Assembly (NCBI GenBank): GCA_963720235.1
Contig: OY970389.1
Coordinates: forward strand, 62,001 to 126,000
From: JACMLC01 sp963720235
GTDB lineage: Bacteria; Acidobacteriota; Blastocatellia; Pyrinomonadales; Pyrinomonadaceae
Direction: 5' to 3'
Length of the DNA stretch: 64,000 nt
Numbering within the stretch: position 1 is the stretch's first letter; each line of letters starts with the position of its first letter. A model generated the notes under the pieces. That model was not told where the DNA came from and did not search any database. It saw nothing but the letters and a program-made list of their open reading frames with translations. A program made the translations under genes and the position numbers. Positions 35,205 to 42,910 of this stretch are shown one piece after another.

Positions 35205-35285
35205 GATGAAGGATAAAGGATGAAGGATGAAGTAAAGACGAACAGCTTTTATTTCATCTTTCCGCCTTCCGCCTTCATCCCTCCA
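35205..35285. repeat. GGATGAAGGATGAAGG family inverted repeat
   Basis: Tandem GGATGAAGGATAAAGGATGA-type units occupy the left part, and TTCATC..CCGCCTTCCGCCTTCATCC the right part, giving an imperfect palindrome. It fills the gap between the Wzz-like gene and the ATPase gene. Related copies are at 40421-40510 and 54361-54428. Confidence 0.7.
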
Positions 35286-35309
35286 AATGCCCCTGGAGGT
35301 TGATAAAGA

Positions 35310-36356
35310 GTGTATAGAGAATTTTACGGACTGCAAGAGATGCCCTTTGCGCTGACGCCCGATCCGCGCTTCATCTATTTCACTCCCTCGCACAAAGAGG
35401 TGATGGCGAATCTGCATTACGGCATCGAGAACGGCAAGGGCTTGATTGTCATCACTGGTGAAGTCGGGACGGGCAAGACGACCATCCTGCGCTGGATGCT
35501 CGAACGCTTAGACCGCACAGTGCTCGTCGCTTATGTCTTCAATCCGCGTCTGACCGTGCCGGAGTTTTATCAATACTTCACAACCCTTCTCAATGTGCGC
35601 GAATGGGAGACGAAATCGGGACTCTTGATACAACTCGGCAAGACTCTTGAATCGCGCCACTCGCGCGGCCTGCGCACGGTGCTCATCGTTGACGAAGCGC
35701 AAGGGCTCTCGCCGTATGTCTTAGAAGAAATACGTTTGCTCTCAAACTTTGAATCCAACTCGGCCAAGCAGTTGCAGATTGTCCTCACGGGCCAGCCTGA
35801 ACTGCGCGAGGTCTTGAACAAACCGGAACTGCGGCAACTCAAACAGCGCGTCGCCTTGCGCGGTCAGATTAAGCCTCTGCCGAATGTCGAAGAGACGAAA
35901 AAATATATCTTCGCGCGCTTGCTCGTCGCAGGAGCAGAGCGCACGGACATCTTCTCGCCGGGCGCAGTGGATTTTATCTTTCGCTGCTCGGAAGGCATTC
36001 CGCGCCAGATTAATAACCTGTGCGACAACGCGCTGCTGACTGGCTACGCGGCGGGCGAGCCGACCATCGGGCGCGCGATTATCGAAGAGGTCGCGGAGAC
36101 TTTCGATATGTTGCCGCGCTCGGAGCGTGGGCGGCAGATGGGCGAAGAGCGCGAAGCTCCTGCGCGCATCTTTTCCGCAGCAGGACGCGCTGAGCTTTGG
36201 AACGCAGGCACGGGCCACGCAGCCACTGGCGCGTCTGTCGGAGTCGCTTCTCCCTTAGCGATGCGCGACGAGCCGCAGAGGGAAGAAGCTGCTTCCGCCA
36301 CAGGCACAGAAGAAGTAGGGACAGCATATCGTCATTCAGGATTGACTGGAGAATAA
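35310..36356 (+). CDS. ExeA-like AAA ATPase of the exosortase/EPS system
   Basis: A 348-residue AAA ATPase starting at GTG, preceded by TGGAGG. The Walker A motif GEVGTGKT is at residues 50-57 and Walker B is VLIVDEAQ near residues 123-130, followed by a sensor-like LTGQPEL. The N-terminal YREFYGLQEMPFALTPDPRF is the typical opening of the ExeA/GspA family and of the XrtA-associated ATPase. The C-terminal 70 residues are low-complexity. It probably supplies energy or regulation to polysaccharide assembly together with the Wzz-like protein and kinase; this is from family and context. It ends 4 bases before the kinase gene. Confidence 0.87.
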   Translation: MYREFYGLQEMPFALTPDPRFIYFTPSHKEVMANLHYGIENGKGLIVITGEVGTGKTTILRWMLERLDRTVLVAYVFNPRLTVPEFYQYFTTLLNVREWETKSGLLIQLGKTLESRHSRGLRTVLIVDEAQGLSPYVLEEIRLLSNFESNSAKQLQIVLTGQPELREVLNKPELRQLKQRVALRGQIKPLPNVEETKKYIFARLLVAGAERTDIFSPGAVDFIFRCSEGIPRQINNLCDNALLTGYAAGEPTIGRAIIEEVAETFDMLPRSERGRQMGEEREAPARIFSAAGRAELWNAGTGHAATGASVGVASPLAMRDEPQREEAASATGTEEVGTAYRHSGLTGE

Positions 36357-36360
36357 GGTC

Positions 36361-37446
36361 ATGGGACGAGTTTATGAAGCTTTAAAACGGGCAGGCGCGA
36401 ACGGGGGCAACGGCTCTACGCTCCGCCACTCCGAAGATGATTCACACCGCAATGGCGGCGGGCATGTCTCTCATGCCGCGACGCCGAACGGGAACGGAAG
36501 CTCTGGCGAGCAAGACCCCTGGGACTTATCGCCGCTCTTTCAAAAGCCCGTCGCGGTTTCAGTTTCAGCGTCCACTGCGCACACCGATGCGATGGCCGGG
36601 TCGGCACTCTCCGGCCCATCTGTTTCGCGTGCTGCTGGGGCAACTTTGGACGCTGCCGGTTCGGCGCGCGTGTTGCGCTGTGTCTCACAGGACATCAACG
36701 CAGCGCGCGTCGAACCACACCTCGTCGCCATCACACAACCGCGCTCGGCCTATTGCGAAGAGCTGCGCTCACTTCGCACTCACGTCATACATCTGGCCCA
36801 GCGCAAGAAGATGAAGTCTATCGTTGTCACCAGCACAGGCGTCTCCGAAGGCAAGAGTTTGACCGCGCTCAATCTCGCGTGGCTACTCGCGCAGACGGAC
36901 GGCGTGCGCTGTCTCTTGATTGACAGCGACCTGCGCCAGCCCTGCATCACCGAATATTTGGGAATCGAAGTGGAAGGCGAAATCGGGCTCTCGGAAGTAA
37001 TGGGCGAAGAGGCCAATCTGGAAGAGACGATTATTCAGCTTCAGCCGTCGGGCCTCTATCTACTGCGCGGCGGCGCGGCGCGCGATGATGTCGCAGAACT
37101 TCTTTCCGGGCCAAAGTTCAGCAGCATCTTGGACGAAGTTCGAGACATGTTCGACTACATCATCATAGACGCGCCGCCGCTCGGACTCTTCACAGACGCG
37201 ACGGTGCTTATCAATCGCGCAGACGGCGCGCTGCTTGTCGTTCGCTCAGGCAAGACGCGCTATGCGTTGGTTGACAGACTCCTTGATACATTGCCGCGCA
37301 GCCGCATGCTCGGCGTCGTCCTCAATCGCAGCCATGAACAGTTAGAGGAAAGCAACTACTACTACAAGCGACGCTATCGCCGTTCTGACGGAGTGAATGG
37401 CCCGCAAGGAGATTTGAAAGAGGCGGAGGGACAAGCAATCTCTTGA
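36361..37446 (+). CDS. CpsD/Wzc-type tyrosine autokinase domain protein
   Basis: A 361-residue bacterial tyrosine kinase. The Walker A motif TSTGVSEGKS includes Lys165, with Walker A' as LLIDSDLRQP and Walker B as FDYIIIDAPPLGL. A C-terminal tyrosine cluster, YYYKRRY near residue 336, is the expected site of autophosphorylation. Residues 1-120 are a variable, low-complexity N-terminus. Such kinases act with Wzz-like proteins (33583) to control polymer length by cycles of phosphorylation. It overlaps the next gene by 4 bases (TTGA). Confidence 0.87.
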   Translation: MGRVYEALKRAGANGGNGSTLRHSEDDSHRNGGGHVSHAATPNGNGSSGEQDPWDLSPLFQKPVAVSVSASTAHTDAMAGSALSGPSVSRAAGATLDAAGSARVLRCVSQDINAARVEPHLVAITQPRSAYCEELRSLRTHVIHLAQRKKMKSIVVTSTGVSEGKSLTALNLAWLLAQTDGVRCLLIDSDLRQPCITEYLGIEVEGEIGLSEVMGEEANLEETIIQLQPSGLYLLRGGAARDDVAELLSGPKFSSILDEVRDMFDYIIIDAPPLGLFTDATVLINRADGALLVVRSGKTRYALVDRLLDTLPRSRMLGVVLNRSHEQLEESNYYYKRRYRRSDGVNGPQGDLKEAEGQAIS

Positions 37447-38831
37447 AAGGCACGCGGTTCAACGCACGTACAGTCCTGCTGATTCTCGCCGAAGCAATGT
37501 TGCTATTCGGCGGGATGATCATCGCTGTCTATATGCGTCTCGCAACCTTCGATGCCGATTACGAGTTGATTGAGAAGCACGGGTTTTATAAAGCTGCGTT
37601 TGCGACCGTCTTCTGTCTCGCAGCGTTTTATCTTTACGACCTCTACGATTTTGTCATCATGCATGACAGGCGCGAGTTGGTCTTGCGTCTGATACAAGCT
37701 TTAGGTTTGGCATGGATGGCTCTGGCCTTAGCCTTTTACGCGATGCCCGTTTTGATGATTGGGCGCGGCGTCTCTTTAATCGCGCTCCCGCTCGCGCTGG
37801 GCTTGATGGTTGGCTGGCGGCTTTCGATTCACTGGCTCTTGGGCCACCCGCACATAGGCGAGCGGATTTTGATTGTCGGCTCAGGCGAGATGGCGGTTGA
37901 GACCGCGCGCGAAGCTCTTGAGCGGCGCGACGCGGGCTATCGCATCATAGGCTTTACTGATAACGACCCGGAGCTTCTGGGCAAGAGCCTGATTAACCCG
38001 CGCGTCATCGGCTTGACAAACAACCTGATGGAGATAGTCAAGCGCGAGAATGTGGATCGCATCGTTGTTGCGATGGGCGAGCGGCGCGGACAGTTTCCGG
38101 TTGAGCAACTCTTGCAACTGAGTTTGTCGGGCGATGTCTTTATAGAAGAGTGCGCTTCTTTTTACGAGCGCGTGACGGGCCGCGTGCACTTGGGAATGAT
38201 GCGTCCGAGCTTCATGATTTTTTCGGGGCGTGGGCGGCAGGCCAAGCTCAATGCGTTTGTGCGCGTAGCGATGCACAGGGGCGTGGCTTTCATCGGCGCG
38301 ATTCTCTCTTTGCCGATTGCGATTGTGACGGCGATTCTCATCAAGCTCGAATCCGGCGGGCCAGTGCTTTACAAGCAGGAGCGCGTAGGGAAAAACGGGC
38401 GCACGTTTACCTTGATGAAGTTTCGCTCGATGCGCGTGGACGCGGAGAAGGATGGGCCAGTGTGGGCGCAGAATGGCGATGACCGCACAACGCGCGTCGG
38501 GCGCATCATACGCCAGATTCGCGTGGACGAGATTCCGCAGTTCTGGAACATCCTGCGCGGCGACATGAACTTTGTTGGCCCAAGACCCGAACGCCCGCAC
38601 TTTGTCAAACAGCTCGCGGAAGAGATTCCATACTACGAGCAGAGGCATCTGATTGCGCCGGGTCTCACGGGCTGGGCGCAGATTAAATATCCGTACGGAG
38701 CTTCGATTGAAGACGCGCGGCAAAAGCTGCAATACGACCTTTATTACATCAAGAACCAGAACTTGCTGCTCGACGCGGCGATTCTGTTTGAAACAGTGAA
38801 GACGATTATCTTCAGTCGCGGCGCACGCTAG
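37443..38831 (+). CDS. Exopolysaccharide polyprenyl glycosylphosphotransferase (sugar transferase)
   Basis: A 462-residue initiating transferase. The N-terminal half has four to five membrane helices and a CoA-binding-like Rossmann segment (ERILIVGSGEMAVETAREAL). The C-terminal bacterial sugar transferase domain shows the membrane-dipping helix, VLYKQERVGKNGRTFTLMKF, RVDEIPQFWNILRGDMNFVG, then GPRPE and a GLTGWAQIKYPYG block. It transfers a sugar phosphate to undecaprenyl phosphate and so starts the repeat unit. This arrangement is the XrtA-associated TIGR03013 type. The start is TTG 37443, overlapping the kinase stop, which is consistent with coupling. Confidence 0.9.
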   Translation: MKGTRFNARTVLLILAEAMLLFGGMIIAVYMRLATFDADYELIEKHGFYKAAFATVFCLAAFYLYDLYDFVIMHDRRELVLRLIQALGLAWMALALAFYAMPVLMIGRGVSLIALPLALGLMVGWRLSIHWLLGHPHIGERILIVGSGEMAVETAREALERRDAGYRIIGFTDNDPELLGKSLINPRVIGLTNNLMEIVKRENVDRIVVAMGERRGQFPVEQLLQLSLSGDVFIEECASFYERVTGRVHLGMMRPSFMIFSGRGRQAKLNAFVRVAMHRGVAFIGAILSLPIAIVTAILIKLESGGPVLYKQERVGKNGRTFTLMKFRSMRVDAEKDGPVWAQNGDDRTTRVGRIIRQIRVDEIPQFWNILRGDMNFVGPRPERPHFVKQLAEEIPYYEQRHLIAPGLTGWAQIKYPYGASIEDARQKLQYDLYYIKNQNLLLDAAILFETVKTIIFSRGAR

Positions 38832-38840
38832 AAATTCTTT

Positions 38841-38943
38841 GCCACAGAGGCCGGAGAGACACAGAGATATAAAATGAAAAAGAATGAGAGACATTTTTAT
38901 TTTCTTCTTTGTGACTGCTCCGTGTCTCTGTGCCTCTGTGGCT
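38841..38943. repeat. GCCACAGAGACACGGAG family inverted repeat
   Basis: The left arm begins GCCACAGAGGC (38841) and the right arm ends GCCTCTGTGGC (38943); the inner parts AGAGACACAGAG and CTCCGTGTCTCT are imperfectly complementary. The AT-rich loop contains AAAATGAAAAAG-type sequence. It lies between the sugar transferase and the export protein and may form a large hairpin. A single arm is at 12681. Confidence 0.75.
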
Positions 38944-38966
38944 GATTTGTTTGGAGGATGAAAGAG

Positions 38967-39854
38967 ATGAAAGCAATGCTCAAAATGATGACGCTCGCAG
39001 TTGTGTTCGCGCTTGCCGGTCAAGCTGTGTTGGCCCAACAATCCGGCGATGGCGAGACGAAAAAGAAGTCCGGCGGCTTCTTTGAAAAAATCTTCGGGCA
39101 GGATGCGAAGACCAAAAAGAGCACGGCGAAGGGCTCTACAGCATCCTCTTCATCACAGGCCGAGCGACTTGAGCCGGACGACACGACCGCGCTGCCGACA
39201 GATGTTCCGGCGGAAGCGCAGGCGCGTCGTCGCGGGCTGATGTCGGAAGAAGAGGCCGCGATTGTGCCTTACTACAACAACTTCATGACGACCTATCATC
39301 TTGGGCCAGAGGATGTCATCTCCATCTCTGTCTTCGGGCAGGAGCGTTACTCGCGCACGGGCATCACTGTCCCGCCGCACGGTCGCATCTCTTACCCGCT
39401 CATCCCCGAAGGCATTTTCGTCGCGGGCAAGACCATCGAGCAGGTGCAGGAAGAACTTATCAAGAAGCTTGACGAGTACATCATTGACCCAAAAGTTTCC
39501 GTCTCGCTCGACAAGGCTGTCTCGGCCAGATACAGCGTGCTCGGTGATGTCGGCACGCCCGGCGTGAAAATCATGTCGCGCCGCATGAGCGTTTACGAGG
39601 CGGTTGCAGAGGCTGGCGGCGTCCTCAACACAGGCGATAAGAGCAAAGTATTTATCATCCGCTTCAAGCCCGACGGCAGCCCGATGAAGATTCCCGTCAA
39701 CCTCAAAGATGTCGAGCGCGGTCGCGCAGAGTTGGCCTTTCTAGTTCCCGGCGACCAGGTGATAGTTCCCGGCAACAAGCTGAAAACATTCCAGCAGATT
39801 ATGAACCTGGCTAACATCGTCAGCTTCGCGCGCCTCTTCACAGGAGGCTGGTAA
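38967..39854 (+). CDS. Wza-like polysaccharide export protein (SLBB domain)
   Basis: A 295-residue secreted protein. Residues 1-24 form a signal peptide ending VLAQQ. A lysine-rich linker follows, then a Poly_export domain beginning YHLGPEDVISISVFGQERY with GRISYPLIPEGIFVAGKTIEQV, and an SLBB domain near ARYSVLGDVGTPGV. It would line the outer-membrane or periplasmic export channel. No lipobox is seen, unlike classical Wza. ATG 38967 is preferred because GGAGG ends 9 bases before it; ATG 38958 overlaps that site. The partner proteins lie just upstream. Confidence 0.87.
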   Translation: MKAMLKMMTLAVVFALAGQAVLAQQSGDGETKKKSGGFFEKIFGQDAKTKKSTAKGSTASSSSQAERLEPDDTTALPTDVPAEAQARRRGLMSEEEAAIVPYYNNFMTTYHLGPEDVISISVFGQERYSRTGITVPPHGRISYPLIPEGIFVAGKTIEQVQEELIKKLDEYIIDPKVSVSLDKAVSARYSVLGDVGTPGVKIMSRRMSVYEAVAEAGGVLNTGDKSKVFIIRFKPDGSPMKIPVNLKDVERGRAELAFLVPGDQVIVPGNKLKTFQQIMNLANIVSFARLFTGGW

Positions 39855-39860
39855 ACACTC

Positions 39861-39930
39861 AATGCAAAATTAAAAATGCAAAATGCAAAATGAAATCTCT
39901 TCCTTATTTTTGCATTTTTAATTTTGCATT
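39861..39930. repeat. AATGCAAAATTAAAAATGCA family inverted repeat
   Basis: Left arm 39861-39884 and right arm 39907-39930 are near-perfect inverse complements made only of A, T and TGCA words. It separates the export gene from the XRE-family gene and could form a hairpin. A false upstream extension of the regulator frame runs through it. No second copy was seen in the window. Confidence 0.75.
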
Positions 39931-39946
39931 CTTCAGAGGATTTATA

Positions 39947-40414
39947 ATGGCGAAAAGAACTGCTCCGCAGAAGACGCCTCTGGCCCAGTTGATTACAGAC
40001 CGCTTGCAAGCATTAGGTCTCAAGCAAGTGGACTTTTGTCGCCGGACGGGATTTGATCAGGGCTTGCTCTCCAAACTGCAAACCTCCGTCATCACGACTA
40101 TCAATCTGGAAAGCGCGCTGCGGCTCGCGGACGGCCTGCAAGTCGCGCCCGGCGATATTCTCTCTCTCTTAGGCAAAACGGACGCGCATATTCTGATTAA
40201 AAAACTTTACGGCAATAATGTTTGCGCGCAATGCGCTGGCGAGAACGTGACGCCTGAGACCGTGCGCTGGATTACGAAGGCCGCCGAGCAAGCCTTCACA
40301 CTGGGCCGGGATGTTTCGCCAGTGCTGCTCCTGCTCCAACACCTGAGCGCAGCCCGCCGCAACGCACCCACCGCAGCAGATGCAGAGCGTCTAGCCATCA
40401 GAGGCCACTCGTAA
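39947..40414 (+). CDS. XRE-family helix-turn-helix protein
   Basis: A 155-residue predicted DNA-binding protein. Residues about 13-70 hold the HTH (LKQVDFCRRTGFDQGLLSKLQ, followed by LESALRLADGLQVAPGDILSLL). A CxxC pair (VCAQCAGE) near residue 92 may bind metal but is not a known motif here. The last third is helical. ATG 39947 follows AGAGGA at good spacing; the longer frame from 39890 is repeat sequence. It sits inside the EPS block, so it may regulate it, though this is only inferred. No operator is identified. Confidence 0.72.
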   Translation: MAKRTAPQKTPLAQLITDRLQALGLKQVDFCRRTGFDQGLLSKLQTSVITTINLESALRLADGLQVAPGDILSLLGKTDAHILIKKLYGNNVCAQCAGENVTPETVRWITKAAEQAFTLGRDVSPVLLLLQHLSAARRNAPTAADAERLAIRGHS

Positions 40415-40420
40415 GAGCGT

Positions 40421-40510
40421 TGGATGAAGGATGAAGGCGGAAGGATGAAAGGCTTGTTACTAAAGATGAGCGGTTCAAGGATGAAAGGCATGCCTTTCAT
40501 CTTTCATCTT
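40421..40510. repeat. GGATGAAGGCGGAAGG family repeat overlapping a gene start
   Basis: Left units GGATGAAGGATGAAGGCGGA and a right part with CATCTTTCATC form an imperfect palindrome related to those at 35205 and 54361. The repeat supplies several in-frame ATG codons (40424, 40445, 40481) of the YCF48-like gene, so the real start of that gene is ambiguous. Confidence 0.65.
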
Positions 40511-41533
40511 TTATCACTCATCCTTGTCTCGCTTTTGATTACGCAAAGCGTGTTTGCTGCCGGTGCCTGGACGAAGCAGAAGTCCGGGACGCTGGCCTGG
40601 TTGCGTTCAGTCTATTTTCTGGACCAGAACAGGGGCTGGGCTGTCGGCAGTAGCGGCATGCTTTTGTCAACGACGGACGGCGGCGAAAACTGGAAGCCTT
40701 TGCGCCGCCCGACGGAAGACACTGTGCGCGACCTCTACTTTGCAGACGAGCAGCGCGGATGGCTGGTTTGCGAGCGGAGCATCTTTCTACTAAAAACGAA
40801 AGACGAGCAGCGCAGCTACTTGATGAGCACAACTGACGGAGGCGCGCAGTGGCGTCGCATCAATCTCAACGGCGAACCGGACGCGCGACTTTTGCGCGTG
40901 CTCTTCACCGGTAATAATCACGGCCTTGTATTCGGTGAAGGCGGGATGCTCTTTACGACGACAGACGGCGGCGCGACCTGGCTCAAGAAACGCGCGCCGA
41001 CGCGCCACATACTTTTCGGCGGCGCATTTCTGGACCAGACGCAACTCTGGCTCGTAGGCTCAGGCGCAACCGTTCTCCAAACACGAGACGGCGGCGAGAC
41101 ATGGCGCAATGGCAACGTGCTCGGCATCACAGAGCCCGTGCGTTTTACCGCAACCTCTTTTGTGGACAGGGCGCGCGGGTGGGCCGTCGGCAGCGAGGGC
41201 CGCGTCTTCCTGACAGCGGACGGCGGGCGCACTTGGGCCGCGCAAGCGTCGAATGTTTCGGAAGACCTCAATGATGTGAAGTTTCTGGACGCGGCGGAAG
41301 GCTGGGCCGCTGGCAACGGCGGCATACTGATGCACACGACGGACGGCGGATTTCACTGGACGCTTGAACAGACAGGCACGACGCATCCAATCGAACGTCT
41401 CTTTTTTATCAACCGCGAGCGCGGCTGGGCCGTCGGCTTCGGCGGCACAATTCTTTCCTACGCGCCCGCCGCTCCCGGCAAAGCTCCCAACATCAAACGA
41501 CGACCCGTGCTCAAAGGCGCAGGTGGTCGTTAA
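40424..41533 (+). CDS. YCF48-like beta-propeller secreted protein
   Basis: A protein of up to 369 residues. A signal peptide (core FHLLSLILVSLLITQSVFA) is followed by repeated blades of the YCF48/BNR type: DQNRGWAVGSSGMLLSTTDGG, GEGGMLFTTTDGGATW, GSGATVLQTRDGGETW, GSEGRVFLTADGGRTW and GNGGILMHTTDGGFHW. YCF48 is known as a photosystem II assembly factor, but bacterial homologues are widespread and of unknown function. The N-terminus is encoded by a repeat; starts at 40445 or 40481 would give a more usual signal peptide. It lies at the end of the EPS block. Confidence 0.8.
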   Translation: MKDEGGRMKGLLLKMSGSRMKGMPFIFHLLSLILVSLLITQSVFAAGAWTKQKSGTLAWLRSVYFLDQNRGWAVGSSGMLLSTTDGGENWKPLRRPTEDTVRDLYFADEQRGWLVCERSIFLLKTKDEQRSYLMSTTDGGAQWRRINLNGEPDARLLRVLFTGNNHGLVFGEGGMLFTTTDGGATWLKKRAPTRHILFGGAFLDQTQLWLVGSGATVLQTRDGGETWRNGNVLGITEPVRFTATSFVDRARGWAVGSEGRVFLTADGGRTWAAQASNVSEDLNDVKFLDAAEGWAAGNGGILMHTTDGGFHWTLEQTGTTHPIERLFFINRERGWAVGFGGTILSYAPAAPGKAPNIKRRPVLKGAGGR

Positions 41534-41562
41534 AAAGTTTTTCGAGAATTTTGGAGAACACA

Positions 41563-42537
41563 ATGCAGGATTATCAAACTTCGTTACTTCGCGCCTCTTC
41601 TTTGCGCCTTTGCGCCTTTGTGCGAGCTTCTTTCCCGCAAAGGCGCAAAGGCGCAAAGTTAATACAAAGCATGCTTGGCATCGCTGTCATCTTGATATGC
41701 AGTTTCGCTGCTCAGGCGCAGACGGGTTCATCATCCGGCAGCACAGAGACGCGCGCGCGTCGCGCTCCTGTCGTGGCGGCTGACGCGAAAGATGATGGGC
41801 AGAGCTCGACTGTGATGAATGATGTCGCCACTTCTCAGCCCGCGACGGCAGAGACATCCAATCAGACAGATGACACTGCTCCTCCTGCGAAGGATGAAAA
41901 ACGCTCTGACCGCATCAGCCTCTTGCGCGCGCAGATTAAGAATGCCAAAACAGAAGTCGAGCGCGTTCGCGCACAGCGCACGCTGGTTGATTATCTGGTG
42001 GCTTTGAATCGTCGTAGCGAAGCCGTCGAGGAACTTCGTTCGATGCTCTCGGCAGAGCGGCTCGATGCCGCCAGCTATTACAACATTGGCAACGGGCTGG
42101 CGCGGCTTGGCGATGCGGAAAAAGCTGTCGAGGCTTATCGCAAAGCGATAGATGCGCGGCAGGGAAACTATCCGCGCGCTCTGAATAATCTTGGAGTCAT
42201 ACTGCTCAGTCTGGGCCAGTTGGATGAAGCCTATGACGCTTTGGTTCTGGCTATCAAGCAACAAAACTTTCGCTACGCCGAAGCGAGTTTTAATTTGGGC
42301 AAGCTCTATGCTGCGCGCGATGAAGCAGACCTCGCCATCAGCGAATGGACGCGCGCCCTCGCGGTGCAGCCGGATCATTTGGACGCAGCCGTCGCGCTCG
42401 CACGCGCCTACGCCTTGACGGGCAAGACGACGCGCGCACTCGAACTCATTGACACGACTCTTCGCCGCACAGGCAAGAACGAGCGGCTCGAAGCTTTGCG
42501 CGAAGAGCTTTCTGCAAACTCTGCTTCTAACAAATAG
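41563..42537 (+). CDS. Secreted TPR protein
   Basis: A 324-residue protein. The ATG at 41563 has GGAG 7 bases upstream. Residues 1-36 are partly encoded by a palindromic repeat and include the basic peptide FPQRRKGAK; a hydrophobic signal (MLGIAVILICSFAAQAQ) follows at 37-53. A low-complexity Thr/Ala/Asp region leads to TPR units from about residue 130, such as YNIGNGLARLGDAEKAVEAY and FNLGKLYAARDEADLAISEW. A scaffold role in the cell envelope is likely. Alternative start: ATG 41671, right at the signal peptide but without a ribosome-binding site. Confidence 0.78.
   Translation: MQDYQTSLLRASSLRLCAFVRASFPQRRKGAKLIQSMLGIAVILICSFAAQAQTGSSSGSTETRARRAPVVAADAKDDGQSSTVMNDVATSQPATAETSNQTDDTAPPAKDEKRSDRISLLRAQIKNAKTEVERVRAQRTLVDYLVALNRRSEAVEELRSMLSAERLDAASYYNIGNGLARLGDAEKAVEAYRKAIDARQGNYPRALNNLGVILLSLGQLDEAYDALVLAIKQQNFRYAEASFNLGKLYAARDEADLAISEWTRALAVQPDHLDAAVALARAYALTGKTTRALELIDTTLRRTGKNERLEALREELSANSASNK
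41600..41658. repeat. CGCAAAGGCGCAAAG family palindrome inside a CDS
   Basis: Arms 41600-41620 and 41638-41658 are perfect 21-base inverse complements with a 17-base loop. The whole palindrome lies in the first 32 codons of the TPR gene when read from ATG 41563. A hairpin this close to the start would be expected to affect translation. Confidence 0.85.
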
Positions 42538-42546
42538 GCTTCAACA

Positions 42547-42734
42547 CAGCCCCGACAGGGGCGGCAGATATTAGCCCCGCGCGTCAGCGCGGGGACATGC
42601 GCGCCGCATACGAACCAAGCCCCTTGAGGGGCGACACAATTTCTGTCGCCCCTCAAGGGGCTTGTGATTTATCTCGTGCTGCGTAACCCACGACTCACGT
42701 CGTGGGCTAATATCTGCCGTCCCTGTCGGGGCTG
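42547..42734. repeat. 188-base cloverleaf-like palindromic element
   Basis: The outer arms 42547-42577 and 42704-42734 pair over 31 bases with one mismatch. Three inner hairpins lie between them: CCCCGCGC/GCGCGGGG at 42575-42594, a 20-bp stem at 42617-42636 with 42644-42663, and CCCACGAC/GTCGTGGG at 42687-42706. The whole can fold into a cross or cloverleaf. It encodes no protein. A degenerate relative is at 56502-56618. It looks like a non-autonomous REP-like or MITE-like element. The remaining 176 bases to 42910 hold nothing I can recognise. Confidence 0.8.
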
Positions 42735-42910
42735 AGAAAACCAAATCTTTCTTATCTTGAACTCACGTTTAAAAGTGAACGGCCAGCACATCCACGAGGG
42801 CGCGCCCTCCGGCAGGAGATGTGTTGGCCGTATTCGTTTTCCCGAACAGATGATTGGCCGTTAAGCAATCAGTTGGTTAGACACCCGCCGCTGAAAATTG
42901 TTCCGTCTGT

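Noticed and set aside
37881..39041. A 386-codon minus-strand frame opposite the sugar transferase and repeat
   Set aside because: It lies over a well-recognised transferase and an intergenic palindrome, and its product has no domain pattern.
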